A program made the position numbers and the translations under genes. Below are positions 57,592-64,000 of a DNA stretch of 64,000 bases, piece by piece (position 1 is the first letter of the stretch; each line of letters opens with the position of its first letter). The DNA lies in contig OZ251532.1 of the NCBI GenBank assembly GCA_965243175.1, forward strand, positions 2,914,001 to 2,978,000, written 5' to 3'. The notes under the pieces are model-generated. The model did no database searches. It was not told where the DNA came from and was given only the letters and a program-made list of their open reading frames with translations. Origin of the DNA: VXYL01 sp965243175. GTDB taxonomy: Bacteria; Pseudomonadota; Gammaproteobacteria; Pseudomonadales; Azotimanducaceae.

Positions 57592-57611
57592 TAGTATTGC
57601 GAATCATTCGC
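57592..57611 (+). promoter_or_regulatory. fbpA extended -10 with Fur-type operator
   Basis: TGC-TAGTAT (-10 at 57592-57597) is followed by GCGAATCATTCGC at 57599-57611, a 13-base near-perfect palindrome like Fur boxes of gammaproteobacteria. Fur bound here would cover the transcription start. The fbpA ATG is 18 bases beyond. Confidence 0.75.
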
Positions 57612-57629
57612 GTTTACGGGTGTCGGCCA

Positions 57630-58646
57630 ATGCGTCTCTTCTCCTTCCTGTTGCTCGCGGTTCTCGCCATGCCCGGCCTTTCGGCGGGCGCGGAGGACGC
57701 GGGCGTCGTCAACGTCTACTCGGCGCGCCACTACGACACGGACCTGGCGCTCTACGAGCGCTTCACGGAGCAGACAGGCATCGACGTCAATCTGATCGAA
57801 GGCGGCAGCGACGCGCTGATCGAACGCATCCGCAACGAGGGCGAGTACAGTCCCGCGGACCTGCTCATCACCGTCGATGCCGGGCGGCTGTGGCGAGCGC
57901 ACCAGCAGGGCGTCTTCCAGCCCGTCGAATCGGCGGTTCTCGACGACCGCGTTCCGGCGCACCTGCGCGAGCCGGGCGGCCATTGGTTCGGCCTCTCCAA
58001 ACGGGCGCGGGTGATCGTCTACAACAAGGCGGCGGGGTTGCCGGACGGGATTTCGCGCTACGAGGACCTGGCGGACGAACGGCTGCGCGGCAAGGTCTGC
58101 ATGCGCTCCTCCGGGAACATCTACAACCTCTCGCTGCTCGGCTCGCTGATCGAACACGATGGCGAAACGACAGCCCAGGACTGGGCGAAGGGCGTGGTGG
58201 CCAACTTCCATCGCTCGCCCCAAGGCAACGACACGGCCCAGCTGCGCGCCGTCGCCGCTGGCGAGTGCGGGTTCAGCGTCGCCAACACCTACTACATCGG
58301 CCGCCTGCTCGCCTCCGAAGACGCCGCGGACCTCGCGGTTGCCCAGGCCCTCGGCGTCTTGTTTCCGAATCAGGAAGGGCGCGGCGCGCACATCAACATC
58401 AGCGGCGCAGGCGTCGCCAAGCACGCTCCCAACCGCGCCAACGCGGTGCGGTTTCTGGAATACCTCACGAGCGACTACGCGCAGCGTCTGTTCGCGGAAG
58501 GGAACAACGAATATCCGGTGGTTGGCGAGGCCACCGGCCCGATTGCGATTCTCGGCGACTTCAAGGAGGACCAGTTGAACGCCGCGGTGCTCGGCGCGAA
58601 TCAAGCGCAGGCGGTCAAGACGTTCGACCGCGCGGGGTGGCAGTAG
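57630..58646 (+). CDS. fbpA: Periplasmic ferric iron-binding protein
   Basis: 338 residues from ATG 57630. A signal peptide ends near LSAGA, then VVNVYSARHYDTDLALYERF near 26-45, the start of mature FbpA/AfuA proteins. ANTYYIGR near 224-231 has the tandem Tyr that binds iron, and the rest shows the two-lobe periplasmic binding fold ending with KTFDRAGWQ. It captures Fe3+ for FbpB/FbpC. The following lipoprotein gene starts two bases after the stop. A Fur box precedes it. Confidence 0.92.
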   Translation: MRLFSFLLLAVLAMPGLSAGAEDAGVVNVYSARHYDTDLALYERFTEQTGIDVNLIEGGSDALIERIRNEGEYSPADLLITVDAGRLWRAHQQGVFQPVESAVLDDRVPAHLREPGGHWFGLSKRARVIVYNKAAGLPDGISRYEDLADERLRGKVCMRSSGNIYNLSLLGSLIEHDGETTAQDWAKGVVANFHRSPQGNDTAQLRAVAAGECGFSVANTYYIGRLLASEDAADLAVAQALGVLFPNQEGRGAHINISGAGVAKHAPNRANAVRFLEYLTSDYAQRLFAEGNNEYPVVGEATGPIAILGDFKEDQLNAAVLGANQAQAVKTFDRAGWQ

Positions 58647-58648
58647 AG

Positions 58649-59404
58649 ATGTTTGCGCGTCTCCCGCGGCTGGCGTCGTGGAGCGGAGTAGTCGCCGCGG
58701 CCGCGCTCTTCGGCATCGGCGGCTGCGCCTCGCAGACGCTGAACGTGCCGAGCACGGTGGTCGAAGACACGCGCTATCTGCTCCAGCTGGGTCTGATGCG
58801 CGGCCACTTGCTGGTCGGCCATGCGCTGTTCGCGCTCGATGAGCACGGCGCCGCGCAAACGCACTCGAAGCATCCCACCGACGAGCTCTATGCCGGCGTT
58901 GCCGAATCGTTCGAGGCGCGGGGCGTCGCTGGCTTCGCCGCTGAACTCGAAGCCCATGCGACAGCGGTGGCGAGCAGGGACGAAGCCGCGGTTCTCGGCG
59001 CCTACGAGACGCTGCTCGCCGCCATCGCCAGCACGGAAGAGGTCGTCGATGCGTCGCCCAGCCTGGCCGGGGCGGTGGTCGTGGGCTTGCTGCGCGAGGC
59101 CGCCCGCGAATACGGCATCGGCATCGTGGACGGCCAGTTGGAGAACGCACACGAATACCAGGACGCCTACGGCTTCACCCAAGTGGCGCTCGCCCTCGCG
59201 CTGCGCCAGCACGCCGAGTCGCCGCCCAGCGGCGACCGCGAGGTGTTTCGGCAGGTGGTTCGGGAAATCCAGGCGCTGCAGGATCTTTGGCCGGCGTTGA
59301 TGCCGCCACCGCGCCTCGACAAGACCGGCACCCGCATCGACGCCGCCGCCACAACGATCGAGAGCCTGCTGCTGCGGCTTCGCCCAGCGGGGCGCTTCGG
59401 CTAG
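58649..59404 (+). CDS. Lipoprotein, iron-regulon associated, unknown function
   Basis: 251 residues from ATG 58649, two bases after fbpA. Residues 1-26 form a lipoprotein signal with box IGGC at Cys26. A conserved-looking segment, MRGHLLVGHALFALDEHG near 51-68 followed by KHPTDELY near 75-82, has several His, Asp and Glu residues that could bind metal. The remainder is helical. The tight link to fbpA suggests it works in iron capture at the outer membrane or periplasm, possibly like imelysin-type proteins, though I see no firm domain match. Confidence 0.6.
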   Translation: MFARLPRLASWSGVVAAAALFGIGGCASQTLNVPSTVVEDTRYLLQLGLMRGHLLVGHALFALDEHGAAQTHSKHPTDELYAGVAESFEARGVAGFAAELEAHATAVASRDEAAVLGAYETLLAAIASTEEVVDASPSLAGAVVVGLLREAAREYGIGIVDGQLENAHEYQDAYGFTQVALALALRQHAESPPSGDREVFRQVVREIQALQDLWPALMPPPRLDKTGTRIDAAATTIESLLLRLRPAGRFG

Positions 59405-59441
59405 GCCGGACGAAGCGGCCGCCACCGGGCGCACGCCCCGC

Positions 59442-59618
59442 CTAGGCGTTCGCTTCGTCCTCGCACTCCTCGATCAACGCTGCGGCGAACTCGCGACAGC
59501 TGCCGCAGCCGGTGCCGACGCCGAGCCGTTCGGCGAGCTGCTCCACGTCGTCCACGCCGGACGCCACCGCTTGGCGGACATCCGCTTCCTTCACCGCTCG
59601 GCACAGGCAAACGTACAT
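59442..59618 (-). CDS. bfd: Bacterioferritin-associated ferredoxin
   Basis: 58 residues from ATG 59618. MYVCLCRAVKEADVRQAV at 1-18 and LGVGTGCGSCREFAA near 32-46 place the 2Fe-2S cysteines at 4, 6, 38 and 41, as in E. coli Bfd. It reduces ferric iron inside bacterioferritin so that stored iron can be released. It runs opposite to fbpA and the lipoprotein, with stops 37 bases apart. A Fur-type operator overlaps its promoter, consistent with induction in iron shortage. No bfr gene is in the window. Confidence 0.93.
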   Translation of the reverse strand: MYVCLCRAVKEADVRQAVASGVDDVEQLAERLGVGTGCGSCREFAAALIEECEDEANA

Positions 59619-59625
59619 GGGCGCA

Positions 59626-59656
59626 AATATAAACGCGAATCATTGTCGATTGCAAA
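59626..59656 (-). promoter_or_regulatory. bfd promoter with Fur-type operator
   Basis: On the minus strand TTGCAA (59651-59656), an 18-base spacer, and TATATT (59626-59631) seven bases before the ATG. On the plus strand GCGAATCATTGTC at 59635-59647 closely resembles the fbpA operator GCGAATCATTCGC. Fur here would occlude the -10 to -35 spacer. Confidence 0.7.
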
Positions 59657-59716
59657 GGCTTTTGTGACTTGTTGATCTGGCCGTGTCGCACGCTGGCAAC
59701 GGGGTGTTCAGGCGGT

Positions 59717-59734
59717 TCGTACACCGGTGTACGA
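59717..59734. promoter_or_regulatory. 18-bp perfect palindrome, candidate operator
   Basis: TCGTACACCGGTGTACGA is perfectly self-complementary and is flanked by AGGC and GCCT that extend the stem imperfectly. It lies 28 bases before TTGACA at 59762-59767 and 91 before the small gene at 59825. The AT-rich stretch AAATTTGGTGCAAATTT follows. It is probably a dimeric-regulator site or attenuator for the two-gene cassette. Confidence 0.6.
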
Positions 59735-59824
59735 GCCTGAAATTTGGTGCAAATTTTCCATTTGACAACCGAATCCATCAGGTGCAGTTTCGCGTCTCGC
59801 CCACTTGGAAACACGAGGTGACAC

Positions 59825-60049
59825 GTGAGCAAAACAGCAAGAGAGAGCGCACCGAACGGAGCGTGGCAAGTGCCAGGGATCGATGCGCGGCACACGCCTC
59901 CGGCCGTGAAGATCGGCGCGGCAAGCACATCCGTCTCGGCGACCAAACCAGAGCCAAGGCCGCCTTCGCGGCGGTCGAAACCAACGCCGCAACCGGATCA
60001 GCCGAGTTCCGGCCCAACGAAGCAGCCCGGCGACGGGCGGCAACGCTAA
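59825..60049 (+). CDS. Small Pro/Ser/Arg-rich protein ahead of a membrane protein
   Basis: 74 residues from GTG 59825, with GAGGTG five bases above. The sequence SKTARESAPNGAWQVPGIDA and the Pro/Arg/Lys-rich tail (RPPSRRSKPTPQPDQPSSGP) contain no hydrophobic segment or fold I know. It ends 16 bases before the 2-TM gene at 60066, so the two are probably one operon. Small disordered proteins preceding SLATT-like membrane proteins occur elsewhere; a regulatory or antidote role is speculative. Confidence 0.5.
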   Translation: MSKTARESAPNGAWQVPGIDARHTPPAVKIGAASTSVSATKPEPRPPSRRSKPTPQPDQPSSGPTKQPGDGRQR

Positions 60050-60065
60050 CCAAGAGGAGATACCG

Positions 60066-60656
60066 ATGAACACGGACGAAGCACCACACGACTCCTTCTA
60101 CGCCAATCTGTTCGGCGTTCGGAAGTCCGTTCGCTACCACCAACGCCGCCAGGCGTTCCACGAGTGGTGGAACACGGTCATCATCGCCTTGTCGTTCGCA
60201 GCCAGCGCATCGGCGCTGGCCGAGTGGAGCGTGGACTGGCGGCAGTTGCTGATCGGCACCACGTCCTTCCTGCTCATGCTGAACTGGGTGATCGGCTTGA
60301 CGAAACGCGCCAACGCCCATGCGAAGCTGGGGCAGCGCTTCGCCTCTCTGGAACAGGAAATGACGCCGTTCGAGAAGAACCGCGACTTGGACGCCCAGCG
60401 CGAGTTCGACTTCCGACGACGAAGATTGGCCATCGAGGCGGACGAACCAGCGAAGCTGCGTGTGATGGACGTGCTCTGCCACAACGAGTTGTGCCGGGCG
60501 ATGTACACGCACCATCTGGTCTACCCGGTGCCGTTGTGGCGGCAGTTCCTCGGCCACTTCGTCGATGTTGGCGAAGGCGACGGCCTCGGCAGGCCAGCGG
60601 ATGCCGATGGGCGAGACGTGCCAGGAGTGGAGAATCTGTCCGCGTGCCCTGCCTGA
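60066..60656 (+). CDS. Two-helix membrane protein, SLATT-like
   Basis: 196 residues from ATG 60066, preceded by AAGAGGAG. GVRKSVRYHQRRQAFHEWW near 17-35 leads to two hydrophobic helices (VIIALSFAASASALAEW near 39-55 and LLIGTTSFLLMLNWVIGL near 61-78) and a helical cytosolic part (ANAHAKLGQRFASLEQEM near 82-99). This is the layout of SLATT/2TM effectors, which in other contexts pair with nucleotide-sensing domains. No sensor gene is adjacent. The tail after PVPLWRQFLGHFVD is low in features. Identity as SLATT is by pattern only. Confidence 0.5.
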   Translation: MNTDEAPHDSFYANLFGVRKSVRYHQRRQAFHEWWNTVIIALSFAASASALAEWSVDWRQLLIGTTSFLLMLNWVIGLTKRANAHAKLGQRFASLEQEMTPFEKNRDLDAQREFDFRRRRLAIEADEPAKLRVMDVLCHNELCRAMYTHHLVYPVPLWRQFLGHFVDVGEGDGLGRPADADGRDVPGVENLSACPA

Positions 60657-60689
60657 CGGCGGGCCGTGCGGAAGATTCCCGGATGAAGC

Positions 60690-61490
60690 TCAGGCGCTTG
60701 GCAACCGGGTTCGCCAAGGGAAGTCGACGTCGCCGAGGGCGAGGAAGAACGGGTTGAGGACGGACTCCTTGGTGTTGTAGGCAAGCGGCGTGCCGTCGAG
60801 TTCGACGACGGCGCCGCCAGCGGCGGCTAGAACGGCGTGGGCGGCGGCGGTGTCCCACTCGGCGGTGGGGCCGAGGCGCGGGTAGAAGTCCGCCTCGCCT
60901 TCGGCGACGAGGCAGAGCTTGAGCGAACTGCCCACGGCCACGGACTCGGTGTGCTTGAACCGCGCCTGCACGGCGGCCAGATACGCTTCCAAGCTGGCGT
61001 CGCGGTGGCTGCGGCTGGCGACGATGGTGATGGCGTCGTCGCGCATGGGGCGGGTGCGCAGCGCGGTCCGCCCGTGGCTGTCCAGTCGCCAGGCGCCATC
61101 CCGGGTGCCCGCGTAGACGCGGTCGTGAACAGGAACGCCGACCACGCCAAGCACCGGCTGGTGGTCTTCGACCAGCGCGATGTTCACCGTGAAGTCGCCG
61201 TTGCGGCCGACGAACTCCTTGGTGCCGTCAAGCGGGTCGACGAGCCAGAATCGACGCCACTTCGAGCGCGTATCGAAGGGCGGCAGTTCCGCTTCTTCGG
61301 AGATCACCGGCGTGTTCGGGTCGAGCGCGTCCAGCCCGGCGACGATGGCGCGGTGCGCCGCCAAGTCCGCTTGGGTCAGCGGCGACTCGTCGCCCTTGGC
61401 GTAGACGTCGAAGTCGGTCTCGTAGACGCGCAGAATCTCCTCGCCGGCGCGCTTGGCGATGTCGACGAGCGCTTGCGTCTCCGCTGCCAT
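60690..61490 (-). CDS. cysQ: 3'(2'),5'-bisphosphate nucleotidase
   Basis: 266 residues from ATG 61490, two bases after nudE. The lithium-sensitive phosphatase motifs are present: metal-binding Glu in ISEEAELP near 63-70, DPLDGTKEFVGRNGDFTVNI near 85-104, and EWDTAAAHAVLAAAGG near 211-226. The enzyme removes the 3'-phosphate of PAP from sulfate assimilation and recycles AMP. nudE-cysQ pairing is common in gammaproteobacteria. It converges on the SLATT-like gene, 33 bases away. Confidence 0.94.
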   Translation of the reverse strand: MAAETQALVDIAKRAGEEILRVYETDFDVYAKGDESPLTQADLAAHRAIVAGLDALDPNTPVISEEAELPPFDTRSKWRRFWLVDPLDGTKEFVGRNGDFTVNIALVEDHQPVLGVVGVPVHDRVYAGTRDGAWRLDSHGRTALRTRPMRDDAITIVASRSHRDASLEAYLAAVQARFKHTESVAVGSSLKLCLVAEGEADFYPRLGPTAEWDTAAAHAVLAAAGGAVVELDGTPLAYNTKESVLNPFFLALGDVDFPWRTRLPSA

Positions 61491-61492
61491 CG

Positions 61493-62056
61493 TCAAAGGC
61501 TTGGCGAACCTGCGGCTTCCCGGGCAAGGAAGACCTCGACCAGCTTCAGCGCCGCGATGGCGCGGGATTCGGTGAACTCCGGCGACGTCGCCAGATCGTC
61601 GAGCCGCCTCATTGGCCAGGAGACCACCTCGAAGGGCTCCGGTTCGTCGCCAGGTAAGCGCTCGGGGTAGAGATCCCGTGCCAGCAGCACATGAACCGCG
61701 TAGCCCATGTGCGTGGGCGCGAGGCTCAGGCGGCGCAGATAGCGGATGTCCCGCGCGCCGAAACCCGCTTCTTCCTTCAGCTCGCGGTTGGCCGCCTCCG
61801 CATAGGTCTCGCCGTCGTCCACGCTCCCCTTCGGCAGCGACAGCTCGAAGCGGTGGAAGCCGGCCATGTACTCGCGGATGAGCACCAGCTGGTCGTCGCC
61901 GTCGATGGCGGCGACCATCACCGCCTCTCGGCCACCCGCGGCAAGGCGCTGGTAGACCCGCTCGACGCCGTTCGAGAACTCGAGGTGCAGCGCCTCGATG
62001 GTGAACATCATGCTCCTGGCCAGCGTCTCCACGTGCTTGACCCGCGGCAGCGGCAT
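61493..62056 (-). CDS. nudE: ADP-compound hydrolase
   Basis: 187 residues from ATG 62056. The Nudix box is GSVDDGETYAEAANRELKEE near 76-95, followed by AGFGARDIRYLRRLSLAPTH with the family extension of NudE. Substrates are ADP-ribose, NADH and Ap3A-like dinucleotides. It lies 15 bases after the carboxyltransferase and two before cysQ, so the three genes likely form one transcript. Length equals the E. coli protein closely. Confidence 0.9.
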   Translation of the reverse strand: MPLPRVKHVETLARSMMFTIEALHLEFSNGVERVYQRLAAGGREAVMVAAIDGDDQLVLIREYMAGFHRFELSLPKGSVDDGETYAEAANRELKEEAGFGARDIRYLRRLSLAPTHMGYAVHVLLARDLYPERLPGDEPEPFEVVSWPMRRLDDLATSPEFTESRAIAALKLVEVFLAREAAGSPSL

Positions 62057-62071
62057 CGGAACGCTCCGAAC

Positions 62072-64000
62072 TCAGGGACGGAACTGCAACGTGCGCGGCA
62101 CCAGCCGCGCCGGTTGCGAAACCAGCCGCCAAGCGGTCTCCAGCCATTCGCAGATCAGCCGCCGCGTATCCCGGGGATCGACCAGCTCCTCGATCTGGAA
62201 CTTGGAGAGCGGCCCCACCGGCCCGCGCGCGCTCTCGATGCGCGCCATCAGTTCGTCGCGCAGCGCGCGGGGGTCTTCCGCCTCGGCCAGCTGCCGCTTG
62301 TAGGCCGCCTCGATGCCGCCCTCCGGCGGAATGCCGCCCACGTCCGCCGCTGGCCAGGCCACGCGCACCGAAGGTCGCGAACGCGGCGTGGCGTAGTTGT
62401 TGCCAGCGACGCCGAAGCTGCGCCGCATCACCACCGTGAAGATGGGCACGGTCACCTGCGAAAACGCCACCATCCACTCCCCGCCACGCCGAATCGTGCC
62501 GGTGATTTCGTGCTCCAGCCCCACCGCGAACCCCGGGTTGTCCACCAGGTTCAGCACCGGCAGATGGAACAAGTCGCAGAGGTCGAGGTGGCGGGTGAGC
62601 TTGCTGCAACCGTCCGCCGTGAGGGCGCCGCCATTGGCGTGCTGGCTGTTGGAGGCGATGACGCCCAGCGGATGGCCGTTGAAGCGCGCGAAGCCGGTGA
62701 TCTGATCGGTCGCCCAGAGCGGCCCCACCTCGAAGAACGAATCCTTGTCCGCCATCAGCCGGATGGCCTTGCGCATGTCGAACGTGGTCGTGCGCTTGCG
62801 CGGAATCAGCGTGAACAGCTCTTCCTCGCGGCGCTCCGGCGGATCGTCGCTGCGCGACGGCAGCACCGGCGGCGTTTCGTAGACGCTGCTCGGCAGGTAG
62901 GAGAGAAACCGCCGCGTCAACTGCGCGGCTTCCTCTTCGTCTTCCGCCAGGTTGTCCACCGACCCGTTGCGGCAGTGGATGTGCCAGCCGCCCAGGTCCT
63001 CCTTGGTGATGTCGTAGCCCATCGCGTGCTGCACCACCGGCGGCCCGGCCACGAAAAGCTGCGCGATGTCGCGCACCATCACCGAGAAATGGCCGAGCAC
63101 GGCCTTCGCCGCGCCGATGCCGACCACGCTGCCGAGCAGCATGTTCACCACCGGCACCGTGGCAAGCTGCTCGGTGTACATGGCGCTGCCGAGATGCCCA
63201 GGCAGAAACGAGCCGCCACCGCCCGCCACCCGCGGCCGCCCGGCCTTGATGGCGCCGCTGCTCTCCTTGGCCGTGCTCTCGCCTTCCTTCTTCTGCGCCG
63301 GCACCATCGCCGCCACGCTGCCGCCGCCCGAGGAACCGTCGAGCAGGCGAATGGACGGGGTGCGCATTTCCAGCGCGAGGCGGTCCAGATAGCCGCTCTT
63401 GGCGCCGATTGCGCCGTCGGCATGGCCGCCGCGGGAGGTGAAGTCGTCGGCGCAGACGATTGCCGAGCGACCTTCGATCTTGCCCCAGCCGCCCACGTGG
63501 TTGGCTGGCGTGAAGGCGGTGATCGCGCCTTCGTCGTCGTAGGACGCGAAGCCGGCGATGCTGCCCACTTCGCGGAACGTGCCGTCGTCGAGCAGCAGGT
63601 CGATGCGCTCGCGGCAGGTGAGCTTGCCGCGGCTGCGTTGTCGCACGACGCCGGGATCCTGCGAACCCGGCGCCAAGCGTTCGAGCGCAAGGCGCTGCAT
63701 CGTGGCGACGTCTTCGAGCATCGGCGCCCAGGTTTCCTCGGCGCTGGCGACGTGGCGCTTGGCGCCTTCGGCGGGCGTGATGGCGGCGAACACCTGGCCG
63801 GCATCCACCGTGTCGCCAGGACTCAGCGCCTGCATCGCGGCCACCACGCCGTCGCAAGGTGCGGTGACTTCGGACTCCATCTTCATCGCGCTGACGACGA
63901 GTAGCGTGTCGCCAGCGGAAACCCGGTCGCCGTCCTGGGCGCGCACTTCCAGTACGCTGCCGGCCATCGGGCAGGCCACCGCTTCTTGGCTGGAATCCAC
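62072..64000 (-). CDS. Acyl-CoA carboxylase: biotinyl domain plus carboxyltransferase, 5' end open
   Basis: At least 642 residues; the frame is open at the window edge. If position 64000 is the start it is GTG; otherwise the protein continues and may include a biotin carboxylase. The visible part begins with a biotinyl domain (SAMKMES, biotinyl-Lys40), then the carboxyltransferase: ERIDLLLDDGTFREVGSIAG near 133-152, GGWHIHCRNGSVDN near 353-366 and LVDNPGFAVGLEHE near 485-498. Its layout differs from the two other carboxylases in the window, so it likely has a different acyl-CoA substrate. nudE follows after 15 bases. Confidence 0.9.
   Translation of the reverse strand: MDSSQEAVACPMAGSVLEVRAQDGDRVSAGDTLLVVSAMKMESEVTAPCDGVVAAMQALSPGDTVDAGQVFAAITPAEGAKRHVASAEETWAPMLEDVATMQRLALERLAPGSQDPGVVRQRSRGKLTCRERIDLLLDDGTFREVGSIAGFASYDDEGAITAFTPANHVGGWGKIEGRSAIVCADDFTSRGGHADGAIGAKSGYLDRLALEMRTPSIRLLDGSSGGGSVAAMVPAQKKEGESTAKESSGAIKAGRPRVAGGGGSFLPGHLGSAMYTEQLATVPVVNMLLGSVVGIGAAKAVLGHFSVMVRDIAQLFVAGPPVVQHAMGYDITKEDLGGWHIHCRNGSVDNLAEDEEEAAQLTRRFLSYLPSSVYETPPVLPSRSDDPPERREEELFTLIPRKRTTTFDMRKAIRLMADKDSFFEVGPLWATDQITGFARFNGHPLGVIASNSQHANGGALTADGCSKLTRHLDLCDLFHLPVLNLVDNPGFAVGLEHEITGTIRRGGEWMVAFSQVTVPIFTVVMRRSFGVAGNNYATPRSRPSVRVAWPAADVGGIPPEGGIEAAYKRQLAEAEDPRALRDELMARIESARGPVGPLSKFQIEELVDPRDTRRLICEWLETAWRLVSQPARLVPRTLQFRP

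Noticed and set aside
60690..63857. A 1055-residue leftward open frame over cysQ, nudE and the carboxyltransferase
   Set aside because: Only its last 266 residues (cysQ) are recognisable; the rest is Arg/Gly-rich antisense or shifted sequence of the neighbouring genes, a consequence of high GC.

Overview
The window is visibly GC-rich, densely coded DNA with short intergenic gaps and many start/stop overlaps. Its gene content points to a gammaproteobacterium: a LexA with its own SOS box, gltBD, nudE-cysQ, the methylthioinosine phosphorylase/hpt pair, DgkA at its usual 122 residues, Bfd, FbpABC and topA. Phytanoyl-CoA dioxygenase, flavin monooxygenase, sarcosine-oxidase-like and gamma-butyrobetaine-hydroxylase-like genes, plus three biotin-dependent carboxylases, suggest an uncultivated, possibly marine or host-associated lineage; that last step is inference. 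I found no rRNA, tRNA, CRISPR array, insertion sequence or phage.

Layout. 1-3 kb: partial alkyladenine glycosylase, CDF zinc exporter, dgkA, and a luciferase-like monooxygenase fused to a DUF433 domain. 3-14.5 kb: orphan AAA ATPase, then leftward genes for amidase, nitroreductase, AlkD-like repair protein, ribosomal protein bTHX, a single-chain acyl-CoA carboxylase, exonuclease III, two small membrane proteins, an alpha/beta hydrolase and a MaoC-type protein. 14.7-20.8 kb: gltB-gltD. 20.9-25.4 kb: Rpn-type nuclease with a degenerate tandem duplication of its 3' end, FG-GAP/CRTAC1 protein, secreted repeat protein. 25.4-34.3 kb: BBOX-like dioxygenase, a PHP-ATPase gene interrupted by an amber codon, SoxB-like oxidase, PhyH-HEAT protein, SPOUT methyltransferase, and an ABC membrane half. 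34.3-38.4 kb: PPi-type phosphofructokinase, a 1-kb gene-poor stretch holding an 18-C tract and a RiPP-leader-like small gene, then a separate BCCP plus carboxyltransferase. 38.4-45.6 kb: orphan Vsr, two tandem paralogous membrane glycosyltransferase-like genes, and a metal-type TonB receptor with a small HxH/CxxC protein. 45.8-53.3 kb: topA, lexA, mscS-hpt-mtnP, an orphan VapB-like remnant, pcm, and a selO fragment. 53.4-59.6 kb: iron genes (fbpB/fbpC divergent, GT2, fbpA, lipoprotein, bfd) with Fur-type operators. 59.7-64 kb: a two-gene membrane cassette behind an 18-bp palindrome, then cysQ, nudE and a BCCP-carboxyltransferase running off the end.

How the genes work together. Three carboxylase systems serve acyl-CoA metabolism. 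gltBD assimilates ammonia. mtnP yields hypoxanthine that hpt salvages. fbpABC, the lipoprotein and bfd form an iron-uptake and release regulon. Repair genes (mpg, alkD-like, xth, vsr, lexA) are scattered. Several loci are decaying: the Rpn remnant, the PHP-ATPase, selO and the VapB-like gene.

The most unusual signal is the poly-C tract at 35990-36007. It separates a start codon with its own ribosome site from a RiPP-leader-like coding frame and would switch that frame on or off by slippage. Next are the amber-split PHP-ATPase, which resembles an anti-phage family, and the palindrome-headed small-protein/2-TM cassette at 59.7-60.7 kb.
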